Below, one piece after another: positions 1 to 8,200 of a DNA stretch of 20,621 nt; position 1 is the first letter of the stretch, and each line of letters starts with the position of its first letter. The position numbers and the translations under genes were made by a program. The stretch covers positions 1 to 20,621 of the forward strand of contig CAZPMO010000084.1 of assembly GCA_964587515.1 (NCBI GenBank), written 5' to 3'. The DNA comes from CAZPMO01 sp964587515. GTDB taxonomy: Bacteria > Pseudomonadota > Alphaproteobacteria > MPNO01. Below the pieces are notes generated by a model, which had not been told where the DNA came from, did no database searches, and saw only the letters and a list, made by a program, of their open reading frames with translations.

Positions 1-731
1 CCGGTCACGATTAGAAGCGTGTTGGAGAGGGTGAAACCGATGCCGCAGGCCGCCCAGCCCGAGTACGAATTCAGCATCGAGATCACCACCGGCATGTCGG
101 CGCCGCCGATCGGCACGATAATCAGGAAACCGAGCACCAGCGCCAGCGCCACGATCAGCCAATAGGCCTCGTTCGACTGGCCCACGCACAGCCACACCAC
201 CAGCGCCACCAGCGCAAGCGCGAGCACGGCGTTCAGCGCATGCTGACCGGGGAACACCAGCGGCGCGCCGGAGACCAGCCCCTGGAGCTTCGCGAACGCG
301 ACGATCGAACCGGTGAAGGTGATCGCGCCGACCGCGGTTCCAATCGCCAATTCGATCAGGCTGGCGGTCTTGATGGCGCCCGCGGCGCCGATGCCGTAAG
401 CGTCGGGCGCGAAATACGCGGCGGTGGCGACCGCGACGGCGGCAAGCCCGACCAGGCTGTGGAAAGCGGCGACCAGTTGCGGCAGCGCCGTCATCTGGAT
501 TTTCAGCGCGATCACGGTGCCGATGGCGCCGCCGATCACGATGCCGGCCGCGATATATTCGAACGATAGAACGCCGGGATTGGCCAGCGTGGTCGCGATC
601 GCGATGACCATGCCGACGATGCCGGTGGCGTTGCCGCGCCTGGCGGTTTCCGGCGAAGAAAGGCCACGCAAGGCCAAAATGAAACACACCGCGGCTATCA
701 GATAAGCCAGACCGGTCAGATCCGCCGACAC
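1..731 (-). CDS. pntB: NAD(P) transhydrogenase subunit beta, partial
   Basis: Membrane and NADP(H)-binding subunit of the proton-translocating transhydrogenase, which couples hydride transfer from NADH to NADP+ to proton entry across the inner membrane. Only the first 243 residues are present; the C-terminal NADP-binding domain lies beyond the left edge. The protein opens with several hydrophobic helices (LTGLAYLIAAVCFILALRGL, then GIVGMVIAIATTLA and further glycine/alanine-rich segments) and reaches the family hallmark GGADMPVVISMLNSYSGWAA close to the edge. I chose GTG at 731 because it gives the typical short N-terminus and follows a TAGGAAC ribosome site. It is the last gene of pntAA-pntAB-pntB, 21 bases after pntAB. 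Identification is secure; the start is slightly less so. Confidence 0.93.
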   Translation of the reverse strand, partial: MSADLTGLAYLIAAVCFILALRGLSSPETARRGNATGIVGMVIAIATTLANPGVLSFEYIAAGIVIGGAIGTVIALKIQMTALPQLVAAFHSLVGLAAVAVATAAYFAPDAYGIGAAGAIKTASLIELAIGTAVGAITFTGSIVAFAKLQGLVSGAPLVFPGQHALNAVLALALVALVVWLCVGQSNEAYWLIVALALVLGFLIIVPIGGADMPVVISMLNSYSGWAACGIGFTLSNTLLIVT

Positions 732-752
732 GTTCCTACCCCCTGCTTGTAG

Positions 753-1052
753 TTATTTCTTGCGATACATCTGCAGCATGCGCTGACTGACGATGAACCC
801 GCCGAAGATATTGATCGAGGCCAGCGTCACCGCGATGAATCCCATGATTTTGGAAAAACTCATGTCCATCGGCCCGGCCGCGATCAGCGCGCCGACGATG
901 ATCACCGAGGAAATCGCGTTGGTGACGCTCATCAGCGGTGAATGCAGCGCCGGGGTGACGCTCCACACCACGTAATAGCCGATGAAGACAGCCAGTACGA
1001 AAACCGTGAACAGAAATATGAAGGGCTCCTGCGCCGCCGCTTCCACGGTCAC
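753..1052 (-). CDS. pntAB: NAD(P) transhydrogenase subunit alpha, membrane part (PntAB)
   Basis: Small membrane subunit of about 99 residues that contributes helices to the proton channel of the transhydrogenase. After a short cytoplasmic N-terminus (VTVEAAAQEPF) there are three hydrophobic segments: FIFLFTVFVLAVFIGYYVVW, a stretch around SVTNAISSVIIVGALIAAG, and IMGFIAVTLASINIFGGFIV. It ends in a basic tail (RMLQMYRKK). An upstream ATG at 1154 would add 34 arginine-rich residues that are only the shadow of pntAA, so GTG at 1052 is preferred. That start overlaps the pntAA stop as GTGA, implying translational coupling. In enterobacteria this segment is fused to PntA; here it is a separate gene as in Rhodospirillum. 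Confidence 0.92.
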   Translation of the reverse strand: MTVEAAAQEPFIFLFTVFVLAVFIGYYVVWSVTPALHSPLMSVTNAISSVIIVGALIAAGPMDMSFSKIMGFIAVTLASINIFGGFIVSQRMLQMYRKK

Positions 1053-2293
1053 GGCCGGGCCTCCCCGCCGGTGGCGCTCTCGGCCGGCGCATTCGCCGCC
1101 GTGGCGGGTTCGCCGACGGACATGTCGCCGCCAGCCGTCGCGCCGTTGCCACAAAGCGCGGGATGCACCGCCTTGCCATCGCGCACCACCAGACAGCCGC
1201 GCACGATTTCATCCTCCCAGTCGATCTTCAACGCGCCGGTTTCGGGATCAACCAGCGGCGAGATGAAATTGAGCAGATTTTTCGCATACATCGCGCTGGC
1301 GTCCTCGGCCAGGCGGCTCGCGAAATTGGCGTGGCCGACGATGATGACGCCGTGCTTCTTTACCACCTTGCCATATTCGCTTATCGGGCAATTACCGCCT
1401 TGCTGGACGGCGAGATCGACGATCACAGAACCAGGCCGCATTTCCTTCACCATTTCCTCGGTGATCAGCACCGGCGCGGTCTTGCCCTGGATCAGCGCCG
1501 TGCAGATGGCGATATCCTGTTTTTTCAGGGCGTCGCGCAGCGCCGCTTCCTGCTTCTTGCGATACTCCTCGCCCATTTCCTTCGCGTAACCGCCCGAGGT
1601 TTCGGCATCGGCGAGCGCCTCGGCATCGACTTCCAGGAACTTCGCGCCGAGACTTTCGACCTGCTCCTTCACCACGGGGCGGACGTCATAGCCGGTGACC
1701 ACGGCGCCGAGGCGGCGCGCGGTCGCGATCGCCTGCAACCCGGCGACACCCGCGCCGAGAATTATCACCCGGGCCGGCGGGATGGTGCCGGCGGCGGTCA
1801 TCATCATCGGGAAAGCGCGGCCGAACTCATGCGCCCCGTCGAGCACCGCCTTGTAGCCCGCGATATTGGACTGCGAGGACAACACGTCCATGGACTGGGC
1901 GCGGGTGATGCGCGGCAGCAACTCCATGGAGAACGCGGTCACGCCGGCCTTTTCATAGGCCGCGATCTGTTCGCGATGCTGAAGCGCGTCGAGGGTCCCT
2001 ATCAGGATCGCGCCCTTCTTGAGCATCGCCACCTCGTCGGGGCCGTCTTCGCCGCCGGTAACCGGGCGCTGTATCTTGAAAACCACATCGGCGTCGCCAA
2101 GCGCGGCGGCCTCGTCGTCGGCGAGCGTCGCGCCAGCCTCCGCATAGGCCGCGTCGGAGATCGAGGCACCGTCGCCGGCGCCCTTCTCGACCACGACCTC
2201 AAAGCCCAATCCGATGAGTTTCTTGACTGTATCGAGGGATGCCGCGACACGACGTTCGTGGTCACGGCGCTCTTTCGGTATGCCGATTTTCAT
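1049..2293 (-). CDS. pntAA: NAD(P) transhydrogenase subunit alpha, NAD-binding part (PntAA)
   Basis: Peripheral NAD(H)-binding subunit (domain I) of the transhydrogenase, 414 residues, related to alanine dehydrogenase. It begins MKIGIPKERRDHERRVA, the standard family start. The mobile-loop region RITRAQSMDVLSSQSN lies near residues 128-143, and the Rossmann dinucleotide motif GAGVAG at 180-185, followed by YDVRPVVKEQ. The C-terminal 30 or so residues form an Ala/Pro/Gly-rich tail (ATAGGDMSVGEPATAANAPA) that makes the protein longer than typical homologues. It is the first gene of the operon. Its ATG lies behind an A-rich leader with a weak GGAA ribosome site, and I could not assign a convincing promoter in the 152-base gap before bioD. 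Confidence 0.95.
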   Translation of the reverse strand: MKIGIPKERRDHERRVAASLDTVKKLIGLGFEVVVEKGAGDGASISDAAYAEAGATLADDEAAALGDADVVFKIQRPVTGGEDGPDEVAMLKKGAILIGTLDALQHREQIAAYEKAGVTAFSMELLPRITRAQSMDVLSSQSNIAGYKAVLDGAHEFGRAFPMMMTAAGTIPPARVIILGAGVAGLQAIATARRLGAVVTGYDVRPVVKEQVESLGAKFLEVDAEALADAETSGGYAKEMGEEYRKKQEAALRDALKKQDIAICTALIQGKTAPVLITEEMVKEMRPGSVIVDLAVQQGGNCPISEYGKVVKKHGVIIVGHANFASRLAEDASAMYAKNLLNFISPLVDPETGALKIDWEDEIVRGCLVVRDGKAVHPALCGNGATAGGDMSVGEPATAANAPAESATGGEARP

Positions 2294-2445
2294 GTTTTTT
2301 CCGGCTGGTGCTGACTAACTAACCAAAGACCACTATGGAATTGGCTGAAAATTGCATTTTCGCACGGTGTTTGCCAACCCACTTTCCACTCAATCGCGTG
2401 ACAAATTTGCGTGCGTGCGTCTTTGTCGCATGTCATGGAGGTAAC

Positions 2446-3138
2446 TCAGCCAGATGAACGGTTCGTTAGCGTCGCCAAGAGATCGGGCGCAGCTTCCCAC
2501 GGACGCCCTCCCGGCGCCAGCCGCGGCAGCGGAACAATCGGCGCGGGCGCCAGGAAATTGCTCAACGTCGCCACCGTTTCATCAAGCGAAACCGCGCTAT
2601 CGGGAGATTCGCTGACCACGAGCTGGGCGAGATCGACGCCCTTCGCATCGAGCACGGCGGCGGCGGTGAGCGCATGGCTGAGGGCGCCGAGATAGCTGCC
2701 CACCACGAGAATTGCCGGGATATCAAGCGCGGCGATCCAGTCGGCCACCGTCTCACCGGTCGTCAGCGGAACCATCACCCCGCCGACACCCTCGATCAAT
2801 AATGTCTCTTCGGCGCGCGCTGCCTCGCGGCAGAACGCGACCAGGGCCGCGAAATCGACCGACCTTCCTTCTCGCGCGGCCGCCATGTCGGGCGACAGCG
2901 GCGCGGCGAAGCGCCAGGGCGAGATCGCCGCGACCGCTTCGGGCGTGACATTCTCGCCCAGCGCGGCCAGCAGTAGGCCAGAGTCGGTATCGGCTGCGGC
3001 GATTCCGTCGGTGCCGCTGATCACCGGCTTCAGCGCGCGGACGGGCGCGCCGCGGTCGCGCAATTGCGTGACAAGCGCCGCGGTCACCAGCGTCTTGCCA
3101 ATGCCGGTGCCGGACGAGGTGACGAAAAAGCCGTTCAC
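2446..3138 (-). CDS. bioD: Dethiobiotin synthetase BioD
   Basis: ATP-dependent carboxylase that closes the ureido ring of 7,8-diaminopelargonic acid to give dethiobiotin, the penultimate step of biotin synthesis. It has 230 residues, normal for the family. The P-loop TSSGTGIGKT is at residues 7-16, followed by the substrate-site segment ALKPVISG and the EGVGGVMVPL motif around the middle. The start is GTG at 3138, overlapping the natural bioF stop codon (TGA, 3137-3135) as GTGA. Because bioF upstream has lost its frame, its reading frame now continues straight into bioD without a stop. Translation could therefore give a BioF-BioD fusion as well as free BioD. The BioD part itself looks intact. 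Confidence 0.92.
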   Translation of the reverse strand: MNGFFVTSSGTGIGKTLVTAALVTQLRDRGAPVRALKPVISGTDGIAAADTDSGLLLAALGENVTPEAVAAISPWRFAAPLSPDMAAAREGRSVDFAALVAFCREAARAEETLLIEGVGGVMVPLTTGETVADWIAALDIPAILVVGSYLGALSHALTAAAVLDAKGVDLAQLVVSESPDSAVSLDETVATLSNFLAPAPIVPLPRLAPGGRPWEAAPDLLATLTNRSSG

Positions 3139-4266
3139 GGGCGCGCCGCGCCGATCTCGATGACAGCATCGGCGAGGCGCGCGATCTCGTCGGGCGTATG
3201 ATCGGCTGTGAAGGTGAAGCGCAGCCGCGCCGTGCCGGCCGGCACGGTCGGCGGACGTATGGCGGTCACCAGGAAGCCGCGCGGCGGCGGCATCGAGGGC
3301 CGTGGTTTCATCGCCCAGGATCAGTGGCACGATGGGGCTTTCAGCCGGCGGCAGATTGAGCCGCGTGGTGAACAGCCTCGCATGGGTCAGCGGCCGCGCG
3401 ACACGGTCGGGTTCGGCCGCGATCACGTCGAGCGCGGCCAGCGCCGCGGCGATCACGGCGGGCGGCAGCCCGGTGGAATAAACGAGACTGCGCGCGCGGC
3501 CGCGAATCAGATCGATCACCGGACGCGAAGCGCAGACGAACCCGCCATAGGCGCCGAGCGCCTTGGACAGGGTGCCCATATGGAGGTCGACGTCCCTGGT
3601 GGTGGCGCCCTTGCCGCCATCGATGACGCCGCAGCCATGGGCGTCGTCGACCATCAGCCAGGCATCGAATTCGTGCGCCAATTCGACGAGGCCGGAAATC
3701 GGCGCACGGTCGCCATCCATGGAGAACACGCCTTCGGTGAGAATAAGGCACCGCGGGTGACCGGCGCGCGAATCGCGCAGGACGCGCCGGCAGTGATCGA
3801 GATCGTTATGGGCAAAGAGTACGGTCTCGGCGCGGCTGAGCCGCACGCCGCCATGGGCGGAGGCATGGGCCAACTCATCGATCACGATCAGATCACCGGC
3901 CCCGGCCAATACCGGTATCGCGCCCGCATTGGCGAGATAGCCTGAACCGAATACGCAGGCCGCCTCCGTCTCCTTCAATCGCGCCAACCGCGTTTCCAGA
4001 TCGCCATAGAGCGGATGGTTGCCCGTGACGAGCCGCGACGCGCCGGCGCCCGCGCCGTATTGGTCGACGGCCTCGCGCGCGGCGCGTTTCACGGCGGGAT
4101 GCTGCGACAAATTGAGATAATCGTTGCAACAGAACGAAATCAGCATCCGCCCGTCGCGCTCGGCGCGCACGCCGTCGATGCGGCGCGTCTCGGCGAGGTT
4201 GCGCCGGATCCCGTCGGCCTCCAGGCGTCTCAGTTTCGCCTCGGCAAATTCATCCAATGTCGACAT
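3135..4266 (-). pseudogene. bioF: 8-amino-7-oxononanoate synthase BioF, frameshifted near 3' end
   Basis: PLP enzyme that condenses pimeloyl-CoA/ACP with alanine to make KAPA, the first committed ring step of biotin synthesis. Residues 1-329 are a normal AONS: NDYLNLSQHP near 48, GSGYLANAG near 107-115, MVDDAHGCG near 205-213, and the PLP lysine K235 in GTLSKALGAYGG. Near 3278-3282 the frame breaks. The true C-terminus, including VTAIRPPTVPAGTARLRFT, continues in another frame for 47 codons to a TGA at 3135-3137. Compared with E. coli BioF from memory, about four residues less one base are missing, which suggests an 11-base deletion in a GCC/GCG-rich stretch. Read literally, the frame gives a 606-residue BioF-nonsense-BioD polypeptide. 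Either bioF is a fresh pseudogene or the base calls are wrong here. Confidence 0.8.
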
Positions 4267-4319
4267 TCTTCAGCGCCCTTTGGTCGAAAGCTAGCACGCG
4301 GCGCAAACCAATTGAACGC

Positions 4320-4347
4320 TTGAAGCTGGACGCACCGGGACTAGAAT
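4320..4347 (+). promoter_or_regulatory. Candidate sigma70-type promoter of bioB
   Basis: TTGAAG (4320-4325) and TAGAAT (4342-4347) are separated by 16 bases in the 79-base gap between the diverging bioF and bioB genes. The -10 box overlaps the annotated bioB ATG (4346), and the expected transcription start is close to a second in-frame ATG at 4355. I saw no BioR-like TTATCTATAA palindrome in the gap. Prediction only. Confidence 0.35.
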
Positions 4348-5332
4348 GCGGCCGATGCTGGAAACCACGCCGCCGGAAGGCGATATCCGCCACGACTGGA
4401 CACGCGAGGACGCGCAGGCGCTGCTGGCGCTGCCCTTCGCCGACCTGATCTATCGCGCCCAGGACGTCCATCGCCGCCATTTCGACGCCAACCGGGTCGA
4501 GGTCGCGACGTTGCTGTCGGTGAAGACCGGCGGTTGCCCGGAAGATTGCGCCTATTGTCCGCAATCGGCGCATCACGACACGGGCGTCGCGAACGCGCCC
4601 CTGATGGCGCAAGACGAAGTGCTGGCGGCGGCGCGCGCGGCGAGGCAATCGGGCGCGACGCGGTTCTGCATGGGCGCGGCCTGGCGGTCCCCCCACGACC
4701 GCGACATGGGCGCGGTGTGCGACATGGTCGCCGGCGTCAAGGCGCTGGGGCTGGAGACCTGCATGACGCTGGGCATGCTGAACGATCAACAGGCCGCGCG
4801 GCTCGCCGATGCCGGGCTTGATTTCTATAACCACAATATCGACACCTCGGAATCGTTTTACGGCGAGATCATCACGACGCGCGATTACGCCGACCGGCTG
4901 GAGACGCTGGATCGGGTGCGCGAGGCTGGTATCAGCGTCTGCTGCGGCGGCATCGTCGGGCTGGGCGAGAGCGCCGCCGACCGGGCCGACATGCTGGTGA
5001 CGCTGGCGACAATGGAGACCCATCCCGAAAGCGTGCCGGTGAACATGCTGATCCGCGCGCCCGGCACGCCGCTGGCCGATGCGGGAGAATTCGATGCGCT
5101 GGAGCTGGTGCGCACCATCGCCGCGGCGCGCATCATGATGCCGGCCTCGGTGGTGCGGCTCTCGGCGGGCCGCACCGAGATGGACGAGGCGACCCAGGCG
5201 CTTTGCTATCTCGCCGGCGCCAACTCGATCTTCCTGGGCGACCGGCTGCTGACCACCGACAATCCGGCGCCCGACGCCGACCGGGCGCTGTTCGACCGGC
5301 TTGGGATCGCGCCCGCCACGCCGCGTGGCTGA
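4346..5332 (+). CDS. bioB: Biotin synthase BioB
   Basis: Radical SAM enzyme that inserts sulfur into dethiobiotin to make biotin. The SAM-cluster motif CPEDCAYC gives Cys64, Cys68 and Cys71. The sacrificial 2Fe-2S cluster ligands match Cys108, Cys139 and Cys199, with Arg271 in VVRLSAGR. All are shifted by a constant 11 relative to the E. coli residues as I remember them, so no catalytic residue is missing. The 328-residue length is normal. The start is uncertain: ATG 4346 has only a weak GGGA upstream, and ATG 4355 is also possible (see promoter entry). Its 3' end overlaps the GTG of bioA by 8 bases, and it diverges from bioF-bioD. Confidence 0.95.
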   Translation: MRPMLETTPPEGDIRHDWTREDAQALLALPFADLIYRAQDVHRRHFDANRVEVATLLSVKTGGCPEDCAYCPQSAHHDTGVANAPLMAQDEVLAAARAARQSGATRFCMGAAWRSPHDRDMGAVCDMVAGVKALGLETCMTLGMLNDQQAARLADAGLDFYNHNIDTSESFYGEIITTRDYADRLETLDRVREAGISVCCGGIVGLGESAADRADMLVTLATMETHPESVPVNMLIRAPGTPLADAGEFDALELVRTIAAARIMMPASVVRLSAGRTEMDEATQALCYLAGANSIFLGDRLLTTDNPAPDADRALFDRLGIAPATPRG

Positions 5333-6569
5333 AAGCCCGCCACGCCTCTGGCCCCCTTATACGCCGCTCGGCGACGCGCCCACGCCGCTGATCGCCACCG
5401 GGACCCAGGGAGCGCACATCACGCTGGAGGATGGCCGCGTGCTGGTCGATGGCGTCTCGTCCTGGTGGACGGCATGCCACGGCTATAACCACCCGCATAT
5501 CCAGACGGCGGTCGAGGACCAGCTCCGCCGCATGCCGCACGTGATGTTCGGCGGCCTGGCGCACAACCCGGCCGTGACCCTGGCCGAACGCCTGTGCGCG
5601 ATCCTGCCGGGTGCGCCGCAACGCATCTTCCTCTGCGATTCGGGTTCGGTCGCGGTCGAGGTGGCCATGAAGATGGCGGTGCAGTACTGGATCAACCGGG
5701 GAAAAACCGATCGCACGCGCTTCGTGAGCTTTCGGGGCGGCTATCACGGCGACACGCTGGCGGCGATGTCGGTGAGCGATCCCGAGGACGGCATGCACGC
5801 CATGTTCGCGGACTATCTGCCGCGACAGATCGTGCTCGATCTGCCGCGAACCGCCGATCAATTGGCCACGGAACTGACGCGCCATGGCGACGAGATCGCG
5901 GGAATTATTATCGAACCATTAGTGCAGGCCGCGGGCGGCATGAAGTTCCACGACGAAGACACGCTCCGCGCCGTCGCGGACGCAGCGCGAGCCCACGATA
6001 TCCCGCTGATCGCCGATGAGATCGCCACCGGCTTCGGGCGCACCGGGACCATGTTCGCCTGCGACGCGGCCGGCATCACGCCCGATATCGTCTGTATCGG
6101 CAAGGCGCTGACCGGCGGCGCGCTGAGCCTCGCGGCGACGGCGGCCAATGCGCGCATCGTCGAGGCCTTCGAGAGCGCCGATTCCGACAAGGCGCTGATG
6201 CACGGCCCCACATACATGGCGAACCCGTTGGCCTGCGCCGCCGCCAATGCCGCGCTCGATCTGTTCGAGACCGAGCCCCGATTGGAACAGATCGCCCGCA
6301 TCGAGGCGCATTTCAGGGAAGCGCTCAAACCCTGCCGCGACCTGCCGGGCGTCATCGACGTGCGCGCGCGCGGCGCCATCGGCGTGATCCAGGTGGAGAG
6401 TTTACGCGATAACGCCTGGCTGAAGCGCCGCTTCATCGAGCACGGCGTCTGGCTCCGCCCCTTCGCCGACGTGATCTACGCCATGCCGCCCTTCATCATC
6501 GGCGACGACGACCTCCCGCGCCTCACCGATGCGATGGTGGCGGTGGCCGGGGAATGGGCGGCGAGATGA
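5325..6569 (+). CDS. bioA: Adenosylmethionine-8-amino-7-oxononanoate aminotransferase BioA
   Basis: Class III PLP aminotransferase that converts KAPA to diaminopelargonic acid using SAM as amino donor. It has 414 residues from GTG 5325, which overlaps the bioB stop and gives MAESPPRLWPPYTPLGDAPT. An upstream ATG (5301) would add only eight residues of bioB shadow. Family marks are SSWWTACHGYNHP (Trp47-Trp48), the RGGYHGDT segment with Tyr140, DEIATGFGRTG at 231-241, the PLP lysine K260 in CIGKALTGG, and GPTYMANP at 294-301. The SSWW pair and the PTYMANP segment distinguish BioA from other class III transaminases. It forms an operon with bioB and converges on the NYN gene with 12 bases between stops. 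Confidence 0.94.
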   Translation: MAESPPRLWPPYTPLGDAPTPLIATGTQGAHITLEDGRVLVDGVSSWWTACHGYNHPHIQTAVEDQLRRMPHVMFGGLAHNPAVTLAERLCAILPGAPQRIFLCDSGSVAVEVAMKMAVQYWINRGKTDRTRFVSFRGGYHGDTLAAMSVSDPEDGMHAMFADYLPRQIVLDLPRTADQLATELTRHGDEIAGIIIEPLVQAAGGMKFHDEDTLRAVADAARAHDIPLIADEIATGFGRTGTMFACDAAGITPDIVCIGKALTGGALSLAATAANARIVEAFESADSDKALMHGPTYMANPLACAAANAALDLFETEPRLEQIARIEAHFREALKPCRDLPGVIDVRARGAIGVIQVESLRDNAWLKRRFIEHGVWLRPFADVIYAMPPFIIGDDDLPRLTDAMVAVAGEWAAR

Positions 6570-6581
6570 GATGAATCGATA

Positions 6582-7142
6582 TCAACGAGCGATGCGTTTG
6601 ACCACATCGTCGCTAATTTCACAACGTTCATCGACGATTTTTACTAAGTCGCGGCTTGGTGAGGCATTAGTGCCAAATTTACCGTGCCACAGGGTCACCA
6701 GAACACCTTCCGTCTTTACCGCCTCAACAGCAGGAATGGTGTCGCTATCACCAGTCAGCAGGGCAACGCGGTCCATGCGGCGCTTGCCAGCGAGTAACGC
6801 CATGTCGACGCCCAACATGATATCGACACGTTTTTGTTGAAAAATCGGTTGTCCGTCTGTGGTATTGCCACGAAATACGAGCTTGCCGAGGCGGACCTCG
6901 TGTCTTGGCAGATGGCGCAGCGCGGTTACAAACCTGTGCTTTCTTGCATAACGCCGTTTTTCCTCGTCAGTGGGTGGATTCGATTGATACGGCAAGCAAT
7001 GGTAATAGTATGTGCGTAATAGCTCGTCCTTTTCCACCATTTCCACAGTAAGTCGCTCATAGTCAATTCTACTGTTTCCATGGTTATGCTGGAGCACCTT
7101 GTCGAGATAGCCCCCATCTATGAACACTCCACATACGCCCAT
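6582..7142 (-). CDS. NYN domain protein (LabA/DUF88-like putative RNase)
   Basis: A 186-residue protein with a PIN-like NYN fold, a family whose studied members act on RNA. Acidic residues expected at the metal site are visible: D9 in VFIDGGYLDKV, D107 and D113 in RVDIMLGVDMALLAG, and D132/D134 in LLTGDSDTIPAV. The middle (60-80) is rich in Arg and Lys. The start is set at ATG 7142 because GAGGA lies seven bases upstream and the product then begins right at the first NYN strand; a longer ATG at 7205 lies within a hairpin. Base composition is clearly more AT-rich than neighbouring genes, suggesting recent gain. No partner gene (toxin, modification or CRISPR) lies beside it, so its target is unknown. 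Confidence 0.8.
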   Translation of the reverse strand: MGVCGVFIDGGYLDKVLQHNHGNSRIDYERLTVEMVEKDELLRTYYYHCLPYQSNPPTDEEKRRYARKHRFVTALRHLPRHEVRLGKLVFRGNTTDGQPIFQQKRVDIMLGVDMALLAGKRRMDRVALLTGDSDTIPAVEAVKTEGVLVTLWHGKFGTNASPSRDLVKIVDERCEISDDVVKRIAR

Positions 7143-7180
7143 TCGGAGATCCTCAATGTAAAGTTGTCGTAGTGAGCAGC

Positions 7181-7211
7181 AAAAAGGGGCTGGCACGATC
7201 GGCACAGCCCC
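7181..7211 (-). terminator. Rho-independent terminator-like hairpin upstream of the NYN gene
   Basis: Arms GGGGCTG (7186-7192) and CAGCCCC (7205-7211) pair perfectly around a 12-base loop. On the minus strand the stem is followed at once by five T residues (7185-7181). It would end transcripts coming from the SDR gene upstream (stop at 7382) before they enter the NYN gene. It could also act as an attenuator in a long NYN leader. Confidence 0.55.
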
Positions 7212-7381
7212 ATTTGATAGATTTCCCTACGTGCCCGAAAGAACGAAGGGGTGCATAAAACGATCCACGCTATGTGGGTCGAAGAAACATTATGTCAAGA
7301 GAATTTAAAATAGGATTAACAACTACTTATCTAACTTCACCAAAATTATCCACAAGAGAAGTAGCCTTTCGTCCCTCTCCC

Positions 7382-8170
7382 TTACGGCACCGGCGAGGCG
7401 CCGCCGTCGATATTGATGGCGTCGCCGGTGACGTAGCCGGCGGCGTCGGAGGCCAGGAAACAGGCGACCGAGGCGTATTCCTCCGCCGTGCCGATGCGGC
7501 CCATGGGAATGCCCCTGGCATCGACCATGCCCTGGACGAATTCCTCATAGGACTCCGTGCGCTCCTTCTGCGCGTAGCGCCGTTCCCACTGGGTAGATCT
7601 GATGAAGCCGGTCATCAGCGCGTTCACCAGAATGTTATGGGGCGCGAATTCGGTGGCCAGCACCTTGGTCAGCGCCAGCCCGGCGGCGCGGGTCACCGCG
7701 GTCGGGGCGCCGCCGGCGCGCGGCGCGCGGGCGCCGATGTTGAGCACGTTGATGATGCGCCCCCAGCGCCGCGATTTCATACCCGGCAGCGCGAGGCGGC
7801 AGAGCCGGATGGCGGCGAACATCTTGAGATCGAAATCGGTCTGCCAGTCGGCGTCGGAAATTTCCTCGAACGGCCCGGCGCGCGAGGTGCCGGCGTTGTT
7901 GACCAGGATGTCGATCTCGCCAAGTTCAGCCTCGGCGGCGGCGAAGGCGGCACCCGCGCCGGACGCCTCGCCGAGATCGCAGGAACCGGCGAACACACGG
8001 CCGCCGCCGGCCGCCGCGATCTCGCCCCGCGCGGTTTCCAGCGCGTCCGGCCGCCGCGCGACGATGGCGATTTCCGCACCGGATTCAGCGAATTTCAGCG
8101 CCATCGCCTTGCCGAGCCCCTCGCTGCCGCCGGTGATCAGCGCCGTTCTGCCATCCAGTCGAATATCCAT
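7382..8170 (-). CDS. SDR family protein lacking the canonical catalytic tetrad
   Basis: A 262-residue short-chain dehydrogenase/reductase fold protein. The cofactor-binding TGGSEGLG (13-20), NNAG (91-94) and the C-terminal YVTGDAINIDGG (246-257) are all in place, so NAD(P) binding is likely. However, the catalytic Asn-Ser-Tyr-Lys positions read Asp114, Asn144, Thr157 and Arg161 (the segment GGAPTAVTRAAGLALTK stands where YxxxK is expected). Either it uses other chemistry or it is not an oxidoreductase. ATG 8170 follows a GGGAGCGGA ribosome site; an upstream ATG at 8263 would add 31 arginine-rich residues. It has its own predicted promoter and diverges from the iron-sulfur protein gene. Substrate not recognisable. 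Confidence 0.85.
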   Translation of the reverse strand: MDIRLDGRTALITGGSEGLGKAMALKFAESGAEIAIVARRPDALETARGEIAAAGGGRVFAGSCDLGEASGAGAAFAAAEAELGEIDILVNNAGTSRAGPFEEISDADWQTDFDLKMFAAIRLCRLALPGMKSRRWGRIINVLNIGARAPRAGGAPTAVTRAAGLALTKVLATEFAPHNILVNALMTGFIRSTQWERRYAQKERTESYEEFVQGMVDARGIPMGRIGTAEEYASVACFLASDAAGYVTGDAINIDGGASPVP

Positions 8171-8200
8171 GTTCCGCTCCCTGTCCCAAATGCGGGCGCG

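Noticed and set aside
2446..4266. Genuine evolved BioF-BioD fusion enzyme
   Set aside because: The linker residues between the two parts are the out-of-frame reading of the true BioF C-terminus, and the natural bioF stop and bioD GTG are both still present.
4267..4345. Biotin repressor (BioR or BirA) operator between bioF and bioB
   Set aside because: I looked for a TTATCTATAA-like palindrome or long dyad and found none convincing.
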